In this document: in pieces, positions 1-12,594 of the stretch
Layout of the letters: the number at the start of each line of letters is the position of its first letter
Position numbering within the stretch: position 1 is the stretch's first letter
Assembly (NCBI GenBank): GCA_027405735.1
Contig: JAPEHQ010000022.1
Coordinates: 620,001 to 684,000 of the forward strand
Direction: 5' to 3'
Origin: Mucor racemosus
Lineage: Eukaryota; Mucoromycota; Mucoromycetes; Mucorales; Mucoraceae
DNA length: 64,000 bases
Program-made: the position numbers and the translations under genes
The notes under the pieces: generated by a model
What the model was told of the DNA's origin: nothing
The model's database searches: none
What the model saw: the letters and a program-made list of their open reading frames with translations, nothing else

Positions 1-2239
1 TAGGTGGAATACAACAAAAATTCTAAATGGTATAGAATTACAAAAAAAACAAGATCTAATGTCTTGCCTAATAACCATAGTTTTGATCGTAGCTACTGTA
101 CACTTGAAAACAAATCTTTTTACAGCAGCTGACAATCGTAAACTAAAATAGTAAGTTTAAAGAAGGTTAATTTGTTTAAATTTTATGTGTGATAAAATAA
201 CATATATAATCTTAGATTTAGCTTGCATACAAATTTAAGAAGTAGGTGTTATTTAAGTTTATGCCCGAGCAAAAACCATCCTTGCTGTAAATATTATAGC
301 TATTGTAAACATATCTACAAAAAATGATGATAATTGTAAATATATTGGTGCTTGCATGTATTGCTCTACTACATCAACAACGCATTGAATTGTATTATTG
401 TCTATAATCTATATTAATAAAAGCAAATGTAATTAAAAACCCATTAGTCCAGTAAAAAATGCAATGGAATTTTGAGAATGGCACAATACTCATGTACAAA
501 CCAATTTTTGCCCATATGATCAGCTCATTATGTTTATGGTCAGGTTTTATTATTATGCACAAATAGGGATAATGATATGCTTTTGGGCAATTCTACTATT
601 ATGCACACATGGGATTAACGTCATGCACATGGACAGAATCTATAATTCTACAAATACAGGCTTTTCGTTATGCTTGTGTGCAATTTCTTTTATTGCGCCC
701 GTGTGCTTTTTGTTATCTTTTTAGCCATATTCAGTGGGCACAACAGCTCAGGCTATAGTGTGCAGCCTACCTCGGTACAACGAAATCATCTTGTGCAGCA
801 TAGGTCGACCGTAGTGAAATAACGATGTTGTTTACTAAAAATAAAAAAAAATAAAAAAATAAAAACGGTAGAAATACAATTATAATCAGCTAAAGTTTTT
901 ATTACAAAAGATTTCGAAGAATTAAAATAATTGAAAAAGTGTTAGTGTAGCTTAATGTTTTGTAAAGATATGACACCTCAAAGTTTTTAATTATTAGCAG
1001 TGAAAAACCTGTAAAAATCTGAAACATTAGCACTAAAAAAATTGTTCCTCTTGCTAGAAATAGGATATTTCCAGAAACACGTTTTTGGATTAAAGTTGAG
1101 CATCTCAGGTACATTGGGATATAATTTCTTCTTGGTGTTATTTAGTGAGAAAAAAAGTTGAATAGGGGTGAAAAGTTGGACCTAGTTTTTCAGGAAATAG
1201 CAGCGAATTTTGCGTGTTTTTGAGTCTTTTATGAATTATAAAATAATTTCAGACGCAGATAGCATAATGCCATTGATTCCAAAATATTTTGCAGTGTTCA
1301 AGGCATTATGAATATATATCTGAAAACTATATATTGCCTATAATAAAAAAAAAGCTTATAAATCACATTTTGATATTACATCAAATTTTGTATATAAAAT
1401 GACAGTGATGTCAACATACAACATGGCTGCATAGAAGCATGAAGTTACGACTAAGTTGTCTAATACAATAATTAAGTTATATAATCCGTGGCGTAATTAA
1501 CATTTGAAGCTTTTGATCTGTTTCAAACTTTAAAAGACATAATGTCGATATCATACAATCATAATTCTCTCTGCGAAAACAAAATATGTATATAATATAT
1601 TTTTTGAGCCTCTATCAAAGCATAAGCACGGTTTATTTACTGTAAATATGCTACATAATCAGGACATTAGATTACAATTTGAGCTCGAGTAATTTGAATG
1701 TATTGTGTTTCGTTTGAAAATTGAAGACTACACCCTAATTGTACATATATTACAGGTTTTAACTAATGTATTCGCTTAAGAAGTTTATAGAACATATTTA
1801 ATTAGCTATTGGTGACAATGAATAGAGTGAAAATAACGTGCAAATTCCATTACTCTTGTCTTGATTGACAATAGACATTAACATCAATGCAGCAATACCT
1901 ATCTGAGATTAGAACATCAATGCAATAAGCTTTTCAAAGGATTTTGTCAACACTTGATCACCTACTACCTACTTTATCTAAATGAAAATACATTCTGTAA
2001 CATGGTCTCTTTTCTATAATATTTTCTTTTTATAGGTTTATTTCATGATTTCACTGACATTTCGTACAACAATTTGCATAAACCACATAAGCCACGAAAA
2101 CCTAATTGACAGTCGTAACATCCTCTTTTTTTTTGTGACTCTATGTACATTTGAACTTTTCGTCCTCAAAGAAAAAAGAAGAAAAAAAAAATATCGACAT
2201 CTCCCCTCTTCATAGACATATATACTTAATAAAAACACA
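1..2239. other. Intergenic region upstream of NOP2
   Basis: No convincing gene is seen. The open frames here are short, AT-rich and lack family motifs. About 895-1310 is a diverged copy of a sequence that recurs at about 19100-19545 (listed separately). The last 100 bases before the NOP2 start are rich in A and pyrimidine tracts, as expected for a 5' UTR or promoter. Confidence 0.6.
895..1310. repeat. Dispersed AT-rich repeat, copy 1
   Basis: This stretch aligns by eye along its length with about 19100-19545 in the same orientation. Shared blocks include agtgttagt-tagcttaat, cctcaaagttttcaat/taatt, tttttggattaaag, tggtgttatttagtga and tgtttttgagtctttt/tcg. No coding capacity is seen. It looks like an old copy of a non-autonomous or decayed mobile element. 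Confidence 0.7.
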
Positions 2240-4267
2240 ATGGGTCACAAAGCAAAGAACAAGCAAGGAAATCCCGAACCTCTCGAGAAGCCTGTTTTCG
2301 AAGGTCTCTCAAAGAGAGCAAAGGCTAGACTTAATAAGACCAAAGCCGCTGCCGCTGAAAAGAAGGGAAACAAACGTCAAAATGTTGAAGAACCTAAAAA
2401 ATCCAACAAAAAGGCAAAGAAGGCAGTTGCTGCTGATGAAGAGCCCGAGGAAGATCTTTGGGATAACCTTGATGTTGCTTCTGATGATGAGAATAGTGAT
2501 GATTTAGATGATGAGTTTGATATGGAGAATATCGATCAAGTTGATGATGAAGATGAGGAGGTTGAGGATGAAGATGAGGAGCAAGAGGCACAAGAGGTTT
2601 TCCCTCAAGCTCAAGGCGGTTTCCTCGGTTCTGATTCTGAAGATGAACAAGATTTAGAAGATGCTGATGAAATGGATCTTGATCAAGAGGATGATGAGGA
2701 GGAAGATGATGATGAATATGACAGTGATGAAATTGCAGAGGTATATTATACTAAACAAAATATTGTATACAAATCAGGAAATTAACTTATTTTTAAATAA
2801 TAGGGTGAAGGTCTTGATGAACGTAAATCTCGCAAGATTGAAGCCCGTGAAGCTGCCGATGCCGCCGATGCCGAAGCTGAATTATTAGAACAAGCAAATC
2901 AAGACAGTGAGCTCGAAGAAGATGAGAGATACATTTTACCTGAGGGTGATGAGGATGAATTAGTTGCCGATGTTACTATGGTCAGCCAACGTATCAAGGA
3001 AATTGTCAATGTTCTCAACGATTTCAGAAAACTTCGTGATCCCAACAGTGATCGTCAAGATTATGTTGATCGTTTAATCAAAGATATCTCTAATTACTAT
3101 GGTTATTCTGAATTTTTAGCCGAGAAACTCTTTAATTTGTTCACTGTCTCTGAAGCCATTGAATTCTTTGAAGCCAATGAAGTACCTCGTCCTGTTACTA
3201 TTCGTACAAACACTTTAAAGACTCGTCGTCGTGATCTTGCTCAAGCTTTGATTAACCGTGGTGTCAACCTTGAACCCATTGGTAAGTGGAGTAAAGTAGG
3301 TCTTCAAGTTTTCGATAGTAGTGTCCCTATTGGTGCTACTCCTGAATACCTTGCTGGTCATTATATGCTTCAAGCTGCTTCTTCTTTCTTACCTGTTATG
3401 GCATTGGCTCCTCAACCCAATGAACGCGTGCTTGATATGGCCTCTGCTCCCGGTGGTAAGACCACTTACATTGCTGCTTTACAAAAGAACACAGGTATGG
3501 TATTTGCCAATGATGCCACCAAAGATCGTTTAAAGTCTTTGGTTGCCAATATTCATCGTATGGGTGTAAAGAATGCAATTGTTTGTAATTATGATGGTCG
3601 TGAGTTCCCCAAGGTTGTTGGTGGTTTTGACAGAGTTTTACTTGATGCTCCTTGTTCCGGTACTGGTGTTATTTCTAAAGATGCTAGTGTTAAATTGAAC
3701 AAGACTGAAAAAGATTTCATTGATATCCCTTTCCTTCAAAAGCAACTTATTTTATCTGCTATTGATTCAGTTGATGCTAAATCAAAGACTGGTGGTTATA
3801 TTGTTTACTCCACATGTTCAGTTACAGTAGAAGAAAATGAAGCTGTTGTGAATTATGCTTTATTGAAGCGTCCCAATGTTAAATTGGTTCCTACTACACT
3901 TGATTTTGGCCGTGAAGGTTTTGTTTCTTACCGTGGAAAGACATTCCATCCTAGTGTTAAATTAACTCGTCGTTTCTATCCTCATGTTCATAACATGGAT
4001 GGTTTCTATGTTGCTAAATTCAAAAAGATGGATAATAAATATGATAACCACAAGGATGAAGAATTGACAAATAACCAACAAGATGAAGATCAAGACGTTC
4101 AACAAACCAAGAAGACTGAAGAATCTCTTGGTTTCAATGACGATGAAGATGCTAAATATATTGAAGGTATGTTTTGCTTTATGTTGATTATTCCCACATG
4201 TATTAAAATTTTTATTTCAATAGAATCCAAATTGACCCAAAGAAAGAGAAAGGGTCTCCAGAAATAA
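2240..4267 (+). CDS. NOP2: 25S rRNA (cytosine-C5)-methyltransferase NOP2
   Basis: This is the nucleolar NOL1/NOP2/sun-family enzyme that makes m5C in large-subunit rRNA and is needed for 60S assembly. Exons are 2240-2740, 2804-4166 and 4224-4267, giving 635 aa, close to the yeast protein. The N-terminal ~220 residues are first lysine-rich and then strongly acidic, typical of nucleolar proteins. The catalytic domain shows the SAM-binding stretch [10 protein letters not shown], the DAPCSGTG motif and the STCS motif, whose two cysteines are the catalytic pair of this family. It ends in a basic tail ([10 protein letters not shown]). The start is the first ATG in frame ([10 protein letters not shown]). 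Intron 2 is 57 bp and has no stop, so its retention would add 19 codons; splicing at consensus GTATGT...TAG is preferred. Confidence 0.95.
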
Positions 4268-4694
4268 GAAAATTAACCCCTTCTTTTTCTCTTTTTTAAT
4301 GCATTGTTTGCCCTTTAATCATCTTTTTTTTTTATAAATAAACTTGTTCCATATTAGATTTTTCTCAAAAGAAAGCAATGGCAGACTTCTTTATGTATAT
4401 TTATTTATTTACAGTAGGTGTGCTATGGTTGCGTATTTCAGACAACAAACGAATATAATGATCAAGGGATTAAGTTTATGATCGAATGGGGGGGGGGAAG
4501 ATACCGTGGCCTAGATTACTGATCCGAATATTGTTCTTGAAACAGCAACAAACCAAAAGGATTATTACAAGCTGAAGTCTCCTGAGAAAATAGTTGTTGA
4601 TGATGTGTCTAAGCCAACTAAAGTGCTTTTTTTTTTATATAGCCGCAAATTGTTATCGTGAGTATTGTTACAACTAGTTTGATCTAAAGGGGAA
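4268..4694. other. Convergent intergenic region
   Basis: This is the 3' space between NOP2 and a convergent minus-strand ORF. It contains T-rich tracts and a 10-bp G run near 4488, and no gene is seen. Confidence 0.6.
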
Positions 4695-5159
4695 CTATGT
4701 ACATTGTTTATAATTACGTTGTTTTTCAAGTAGTTTTGTCAATAAAACTGCCTTTTCATTTTTACATGCACGTTCCAGCTGAGCTTCCAAGTTGGGTATA
4801 TTTTCATAATGTCTACTTTGTATTCTAGTTGGTATTTCTGTCTTTTCAACAATCAATAAAGAGGAATCTTCAATCATTGTTTTCTCACTAATTTGAAAAT
4901 CAAATGAAGGACAATCATTCGGTAGAGGTTTTCTCCATAGCTTCTTTTGTGTATTAGCAGCGGTATGTTGCGGTATAGGTGGTGGTGGTGGTGGTGGTAA
5001 GATATCTGTTGTTGCTGTAGTAAGGGTAGATGTGGCTTTCAAATCTTCAGCTTGATGATCTACTTGATTTGTTGGTGCAATGCATGTTGATATATGAAAA
5101 CCATTCAATTGTTGACTGATTCTATTCTTCCAAAGCCTTTTTATTTTTGATTCTGGCAT
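4695..5159 (-). CDS. Hypothetical proline-tract protein
   Basis: This is an unrecognised single-exon ORF of 154 aa, starting at MPESKIKRLWKNR. An upstream in-frame ATG would add seven residues. The N-terminus is basic, a run of seven prolines with one break lies near residue 65, and the last ~45 residues (around LEAQLERACKNEKAVLL) should form a charged helix or coiled coil. No signal peptide or membrane segment is visible. The short proline run suggests an SH3/WW/profilin-type contact site, but that is only a guess. Codon use resembles that of neighbouring genes. It is convergent with NOP2. Additional upstream exons cannot be excluded. Confidence 0.55.
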   Translation of the reverse strand: MPESKIKRLWKNRISQQLNGFHISTCIAPTNQVDHQAEDLKATSTLTTATTDILPPPPPPPIPQHTAANTQKKLWRKPLPNDCPSFDFQISEKTMIEDSSLLIVEKTEIPTRIQSRHYENIPNLEAQLERACKNEKAVLLTKLLEKQRNYKQCT

Positions 5160-6262
5160 TGCTTTGTAGTTAAGATACAAGGAAAGAAGAAGAAGAAAAA
5201 AATATAGAATAATGTAAAATAGAATTATAATTTGGCTATTTATGTAGATAAAAAAAGAATAGGATAAAGAAATTTCATTTGTTTTATTGCAATTCCGGCA
5301 TTATAAAACAATCGATATGCTAATAATAGCATTTTTCTTTATAAACAATATGTATGAATTCCGGTTTTCTTGGTTTTTTAAGGCATACAATGTTATGTGT
5401 TTATAACCAATGATTCTTTTTTGATTTTATGCTAATTGGCAGCAAACAATTTGCACTAATATTTTGCTTTGTTCTTGTATATTTCTTTATTTTCCAACCT
5501 AAAAATGTTACACAATCAAACTACAAAATGATTATATTCAAGTCCTATTCCAATTGATTTTGCTTGGAAATCTTAGTTTATTTTTTTCATAGATCAAAAA
5601 TACGCAAAAATAGGCCAAGGCCAAGATCGAGCACTAACTTTTTCAAGAGAGTTTGCCCTACTTGCAATTTCGACAGCATCTTGTAAGTCTAAAAATAGAC
5701 TATAATGTCCTTTCCTGTTTTTTGATTAAGGTTAACCCCGAAATATATTACTTTCCCCTTTTGACCTTTTATAATTCATCTGAGACATTTGCCAAAAAAA
5801 TAAATAAATAATGAGATGGTTCGTTATTTTTTATATGTATATATTGGTAGTACGATATATGAAATCAACTTGGTCTCCGTCAACTACTATTGTTATAAGG
5901 CTGTAAATCTTAAAGCATATGCACACACAAGTAATCCATTGGTGGGGAGATCTTTCCGTTCCTATACCCCTCTCGTTTCTCACTCAATTTAACAACAACA
6001 CACCCCGGCACAATTTATAATCAAATTAGTAAAAACCTCGAGTAATTTGGTATTTTATAGTAATTCGCCGAGGAAACAAACGTTGCCCTGAAATTTTCAA
6101 TATGATAATGACATGACAGGTCAGTTTTGATGTCTTTTTCGAGTTTATCAGTATAAAATTAACCAAGAACACTAAAATTTCATCGAGAATTTCGACTGTT
6201 GTTAGGTTGCCCTGAGAGATCTACATGAGGTGTATCTATATCAGGTTTTGCTGATTGATCCC

Positions 6263-6295
<33 letters not shown>

Positions 6296-6810
6296 AAGAA
6301 TGATACAATGAGGCGGATAATGTATTGTTCTGTCTTTTTTCTGTTTTTTTTCTGTCTCCCCCCCCCCCAAGTCAAGCAGTTATATCTATCAATAAAAGTT
6401 GTATATATGCAGAAAGTAGCTGCTAGATCACTTTTTCTGATTTACGTCAAATGCACCTGATCAAAATGAACGGATTTTGATATTTTCTCTTATTTCAGTT
6501 ACCCAATGTATCCAATTTTACCATGTGTCTGAATTTCAAGTTTTAAAGTGTTGGTGTAATACAACATCTTCCTTGAACACAAAAGAGAATTATTACAAAA
6601 AAAAAAAGAAAAAAAAAAAAAGACAGAGAGAAACCAAAAAAAAAAAAAACTCTTTTTTCATCAACTTTCTTTCTCTCTCATACCCACGTTTTTTTTTCAT
6701 TTTTTTTTTTTTTTTTTTTTTCATTCTCTAAATTTCCTTCTTTTGTGCTGTTTTACATATTTGATAAGAAATAGAATTAAAAAAGATTATAAAAATAATA
6801 GAGTTTTATT
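5160..6810. other. Intergenic region with homopolymer tracts
   Basis: No gene is supported. The stretch includes a run of about 31 T at 6264-6294, a C run near 6360, A-rich tracts near 6598-6650 and another T run near 6698-6720. The short ORFs here are products of these tracts. The final part is the likely promoter and 5' UTR of the methyltransferase gene. Confidence 0.6.
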
Positions 6811-8117
6811 ATGGGGGCAAAACATTCTCGACAATTAAGTGAACAATATCGAAGAGAAAGTATTCAACGACAGCAACTACAAACAGCCACTATAAATTCA
6901 ACAAAATCTCGATCAACTAACTCTATCACGATTCATGGCCGGCAATATCATCTTGAGGAAACAAGCACATATACCTTACCAAGAGATGAATTAGAGCAAG
7001 ATAGACTCAATTCTGTAAGGCTTTCTTAATTATATATTTGATTTGTTATTGATATTTTAAACGCTAGCAACATTTTTCATTGAAAGCACTTTACGATGGG
7101 TATTGTAATACACAATTTAAAAAGATATGCATATTTGATTAACACTTTATTTGCACAACAGAAATATTTTGCCTTCAGTAAAAGAATTATTACCACCTAA
7201 AGCTCAAATTCTCGATCTTGGTTGTGGATCAGGATGTTGGGTTATGGTATGTTTTTTAGTTTTGATACAAGAAAAAAAGGCAAACTAATACATTTCTGCA
7301 TACCAGGAAATGGCTATCGATTATCCTCAATATAAAATTACTGGACTTGACATGGCAGATATGTTTCCTACTACAATTAGACCCGAAAATGTTAAGTTTG
7401 AATTACATAATATTTTAAGTGGATTACCCTACCCTGATCAAACATTTGATTATGTTCATATGCGATTATTGATCACTGGTATTCGTACAGAAGAATGGCC
7501 TATAGTTATTGCAGAAATTCATCGGGTCCTTAAACCAGGTGGACTTGTACAACTCGTGGAGTCAGATTTTACTGTAAGAAGAGCGCAAATTAACAATATA
7601 TAATTATAACGTGGCAATCTAAAAAGTATTAATAGGAAGATTCTAATGTTCAAATAGTCGAGACATTTAACAAAGAATGTCAGTTTTATGTGTATATTAT
7701 AGTCATGTCATTATATTAACTCTCACTACATAGTTCGTGATGCCATGGTGGAAATTGGCCAAGATCCTTGGATTGGCCCAAAATTAGGATCTCTATTAAG
7801 TGAAACTGGCTTTGATGTTTTAGAATCAAATGAAAAATATCTAGATTACGGTAAGAAGAGGAGGGGAAGATATGATACCATTCCAGCTGCCAACACCCAA
7901 ACCACATTTGTGTATAGGTTTACCACTAAATCCAATCGCTAAAGAAATGCTAATAAACTGGAAAAACGCCATGTTGTCAATAAAACCATTACTCGCTCAT
8001 CGATTCGGTACAAGTACCGACATGTATGATGCGATTGTGGATCGTTACATAGAAGGCATCACGCAAGCAGGATGGAAAGTAAAAATATGGGCACTTTGTG
8101 GACAAAAGAAAATTTGA
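6811..8117 (+). CDS. Class I SAM-dependent methyltransferase
   Basis: Seven exons give about 315 aa: 6811-7014, 7068-7099, 7162-7246, 7307-7573, 7636-7678, 7734-7850, 7918-8117. The spliced protein has the SAM-binding motif I ILDLGCGSGCW (about residue 96), an acidic loop after the next strand (ITGLDMADMF), FDYVHMRLL, and the post-I motif VLKPGGLVQLVE. This order is typical of the Methyltransf_11/25 families common in fungi (LaeA-like or UbiE-like folds). The N-terminus MGAKHSRQ begins Met-Gly, so it could be myristoylated, but this is inference. The C-terminus ends WALCGQKK, resembling the usual family ending. Substrate is unknown. The donor after exon 5 (GTCAGT at 7679) is weak but is the only one found that keeps the frame. 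Confidence 0.85.
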
Positions 8118-8630
8118 ATAAACAAATTCAGGGTCCATATAAACAAAAGTACGGTATATGTCTAAACAAGTACACATGTACTGTGATCTTTTTTTTAATG
8201 TAGTACGATACAAATTTAAGGTTACCATTGAATAATGTTGTAGTGTTACAATAAAACTGGAGCATGGCTGTCTTGTTATGAAACTTTTTATATGATAAGT
8301 TTCAGATCTAAAAGGTGTCTGTTTTTTATGCAATTTCTTTTATTTTATTTTATTAGTAATAATAATAATATACTGCTGTGCAAAGATAAAAAAGGGGATG
8401 GAAAATGTTGTAATACGAGATTTGAAAAAGAATGATTCTATAGAGAAACTACAGAACGATATTAAAATAAGGGGAACTATGTATAAAAAATGTTTGTAAT
8501 AAATAAATAAGATGATGTCTGTCTAGTATGATTTGAATGAGGAAAAGCGAAAGAAGGGAGAGTTGCTACAGAATAATTGTTATATGTATATTGAATTAAA
8601 AAGGAGGCTATTTTGGGAGGTTGCCTTTGC
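8118..8630. other. Convergent intergenic region
   Basis: This is the 3' space between the methyltransferase and the minus-strand gene that follows. It is AT-rich, with short A and T tracts and a small AAT repeat near 8356. No gene is seen. Confidence 0.6.
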
Positions 8631-9044
8631 TTATATCATATATCCTTCGAATTCATCTGTACCAAGAATATCACGATTACCAGATCTATATCGTACCATC
8701 CATTTTCCATTTGGCAATTTGACATAAAAATTTGAGTATGGAAATTCGTTTGCTTTGCAATAAGTGGGACTAAATGGTGGAATCACCAGTGTAGATGCTA
8801 TTGATCCGCTATTATTATATCCATCGACTAGCACTTTTTTACGTCTGTTGTGTGTTCGTCGTTCAATTGAACATGAAGACCTTGTTGATAAATCGCTTTC
8901 ATTGGATGATGTTGATAAACGTCTATTACTATCTTCTGCTGTTTGAAATAAATGAGATAATCGATTCCAAACTGACTTTAATGTGGATGAATCATTTGAA
9001 AGAATTGAATTATTATCATTTTTTTTACGATTATAATCGACCAT
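8631..9044 (-). CDS. Small conserved-looking hypothetical protein
   Basis: The ORF encodes 137 aa from MVDYNRKKND; an in-frame upstream ATG at 9188 lies in AT-rich sequence and is less likely. The first ~70 residues are Ser/Asn/Arg-rich and probably disordered. The C-terminal ~45 residues look folded, with YVKLPNGKWMVRYRSGNRD and the ending DEFEGYMI, and have the composition of a conserved domain. No membrane segment or signal peptide is seen. I do not recognise the family. It is convergent with the methyltransferase gene. Confidence 0.65.
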   Translation of the reverse strand: MVDYNRKKNDNNSILSNDSSTLKSVWNRLSHLFQTAEDSNRRLSTSSNESDLSTRSSCSIERRTHNRRKKVLVDGYNNSGSIASTLVIPPFSPTYCKANEFPYSNFYVKLPNGKWMVRYRSGNRDILGTDEFEGYMI

Positions 9045-9969
9045 TTTATTTTTTGGTATATATAGAATAAAAAAAAGGGTTGATTGCCCAAAAATTACAA
9101 CAAAAGAGCTTATATTTATACACAGGTTTGTTTTAAATAGGCGATTATAATATAGCCAATAACCGTGTTTGAAAGATACACTTGACACCAGGTGATATGA
9201 TATATGTGGTAACTATTTGCACAAAAAGGTAACACAGAGCCTTTTTTAATATTCAAACATTTGGTAAAAAAAGAATTTCCTACCCTTTATGAAACTATTT
9301 TTAAACAATTGTAATCTAACGTCTCCTTATATATATAAAGAGAAAACTAATAAAAGTGTTTGATGGATTGAGTAACATTTAAACTTGATTTGTTGGGGAG
9401 GAAAAGGAAAAAAGCGAGAAGAAAAAGTCCTTGCATTTCAGAGAGAATATTTCATTTCAAACTGTACATGATATTATTATCGATTAATGATACATTGTTA
9501 CTAAAATGTCACTTTTTTTTGTTAGATTGTGATTTTTCTCGGTAAATTGAATAGTTAGATGATAATAAAGTGGGGATGATCGAATGATTTTATTGTAATA
9601 TCATCTCTTGTTACTTTTTTTTTTTTCTTGTGAAAAAAACTAATAATAGTAGTCTATCTCTTTTTGGAATTTCTCGAATACAAAACATCACCCTGCAGAA
9701 TGATTAAAAGGCATGATACCTCGTGTACTCACGTATCCCCTGAACCAGATTTTTGTCTCATTCATGGATCGCCAAATAGAAGAGTGTTTCGGGAATTTAT
9801 CGATTATTGAAGATCTTTTCTTTTTTTTTTCTTTGTGTAAAGATCACTTTATTCATAATCTCATTAGTTTTAAATTATTTGATTTACAAGAAGTGTGTGT
9901 ATAATGGATTAAGCATTGGAAAAGGAAGTTGCAGATGCAATGCAAACAGGTGAACATGTATATTATCTG

Positions 9970-10003
<34 letters not shown>

Positions 10004-12594
10004 ATATGGTACGCATGAATAATAGTTGATATCAAATATCCCTTCCCCTCCCCCTTGAATAATTACATAAGATTATACATGCTTATTGCCACCTATCCAG
10101 TGAAAAAGAAAAAAAAAACAAGTTTCATAAATGCTTCTCATTGAAGCTTGTGCATAATTACATATTCCACCCCAAATAAAAATAATCGATAAGAATGAAA
10201 TGGAAAGCCATCGATTAATTTAATATATTGTCAAGTATGCAAACACATTGACCCCATGTACAAATAACAAGAAATAAGTATGATGTAATTTTTAAAAAAA
10301 GTCTTGATATTGTTTGAGCTTTGTTCGTTCGTACTATAATCACTTTATGCTGTGGATATTTGTTGATGCATATGTGCATATAAAGATGAAAAAGTTCGTT
10401 TTTTGATAAAAGAGTATCTCTATTATCACATCTCAAATAGTTGTAATAAAGCACGGCCTTATATTGAGAATATACTAATTAAAATGTTGGAATTTGCGTA
10501 TGTTTTATGTATATTAGGGTCTCGTTATCTAATCTTTTGCTTCCTTAACAGTATGTACTTAAAAGTCGCAATAGGCGCAAATAGGGGGCTCATTATACAT
10601 AATGCATGCAAATGATACAAAATAGCATATAAAATGCATCATTATTTCTGGTTTAAATGGCTTTAGTGGAAAGATAGTATAAACTATAAAAAAAAGTGGC
10701 GTCTAATTCATTTCTTTCTACATTTAGACATATTATATATATGTAGGTAGGTACACTGTATATATAGATGACCAAATAAAGAGGATGTATACTTACTTGC
10801 ACGCAATTGAAACAGACAAAACCAATAAAATGTCAGTGTATACATGTATAAATGTTTAGACTATACAAATATAACAAAAAAATGCATGATTTAATATATA
10901 GTAAATAAGCTGGTGATCACAATATACTACCTCTTTTGGTATTTCTAATTGACATTTGTCAATAAAACTCTTGGCCTGCTTCTATCCAGTCATGTTATGA
11001 GATATGGTATAATGAGCAGAGCTCGACATCACGTTTCACTTTTACATAATTTCTTGATCAGATTGATTTGAAAAATTATTTTATAAAACATTTTAAAGTT
11101 TTAAGGGGTTACTAATTCATGCAAATACATTATATTTATATTAATGATGTGTCCGCATCAACTGATAGATTCATGCAAAAGCACATCATCTCTAGTGTCC
11201 TAATTTTCCCACCGCCAAGCAAGTTTTGATTTGGTTTGGTTTGATTTGGTAGACTACTATATTGTGAAAATAAAATCAACAAATATATCAGACACACGAA
11301 GTATGCTGTAATTGGGTTGGCGGTTGGCCTAAATTCATTGTATGTGTGCATGATCATGATTCAATAAAAGAGAAACGCATTCTACTTGCTAATAGCACAA
11401 CGCTTAGTAATTTTAGAGGATTTTTTCGAGCACTAAAACTCAATATTTTTTTGTGAAGCTATATATATATATTTGATAGAATATTATTTCTATTCAAATA
11501 TTTTTTTTGTAATAATTGCAATTATACAAGGCTTCTCAATGTTAGATCTACTGTTGGTTTATTTGCATAATAAACTGTTGACGATGACGACGAGAACGAT
11601 CCCCGTTTCAAATGCCGCTTATTTTTTCATTGAGATTTTTCTCGATTTGACCATATTTTTCAAAAAAAAAAAAACTAATCCACCGATTACTCAGAAATTA
11701 GTATATGAAGTGAGTTTAGCGTATTAATAGTTTTAGATATAATATTTGATGGAGCATCTATTGGTCCAATTTATTCATGTTTTTTGCACTGAAAATTTTG
11801 TTCAAAACGAGGATTTAAGAATACGTGTTTTTTGAAGAAAACGCCATTTCTTTAATATACAATAGCAAAATAAGCAGTTGGAGGTAATGCGTTAGAAAAT
11901 TCTGAATACTTTTGACTTATAAATATCATAGGAAAATATTCCGTTTTTGAGGTTGAAATTGGAAAAGAGCGAATTTGAGCGATTTGACCTTACATCTACA
12001 AGGGAATTTTGGGGCCGATTTCATGAAATTTTTCATCACTTGGAAAAACGTAAAATAAAATATAGCAAGTAGGTACATGATCTAAGAAATGTGTCTAACT
12101 AGGTCTGAGCTTTTGAAAATGGTTAAAATTGATTGAAACAATCCTTTAAAATCGATGATTTTGGCTGATTTAGGTGTAAACATAGTATTTAAGCAGCGTA
12201 AATGTAGTGTAGATACAATATAGGCGTTGCGTCCAACGATCAAATCAAACGGCACCATCTAGTAAAAGCTCTAGACTGTAGAAAGAGAATCCTCCAATGC
12301 TAATGTCTGTACAACGATTAGTAAATCAGTAAATCATTTGCAGCTTTGCAAATCCAATTCCCACAAATATTCTACCAATATTTCTAGTAATTTGTTGTAG
12401 CAAACTACAATTACACATCCACATCTTCAAACGTCATCCTGTTCAAAACAATAAGTATATAATCCACCCCATCCACAAATAAACATGAAAGATATAGAAA
12501 ACAAAGAATATATTATATATAATTTTTACCCATTTTTCAATTGAATTTTTTTAATATAACAAAAAAATGAGATACAAGAATATATATACTATAT
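9045..12594. other. Long AT-rich intergenic region
   Basis: About 3.5 kb carries no supported gene. It contains a run of 30 T at 9973-10002 and scattered short ORFs without codon bias or motifs. The last part is the 3' flank of the eL20 gene. No clear similarity to the dispersed repeat copies was noticed. Confidence 0.55.

Noticed and set aside
530..724. 64-aa hydrophobic ORF
   Set aside because: AT-rich intergenic sequence gives chance hydrophobic ORFs; there are no promoter or homology signs.
7851..7886. A 36-bp intron in the methyltransferase gene
   Set aside because: It is too short for a spliceosomal intron and breaks the frame. A 67-bp intron to the acceptor at 7916-7917 restores the expected C-terminal domain.
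9973..10002. Poly-T run as a retroposon poly-A tail
   Set aside because: Similar runs (6264-6294, 20957-20990, 35105-35133, 43747-43775) occur without adjacent element sequence or target duplications. They are treated as simple tracts.
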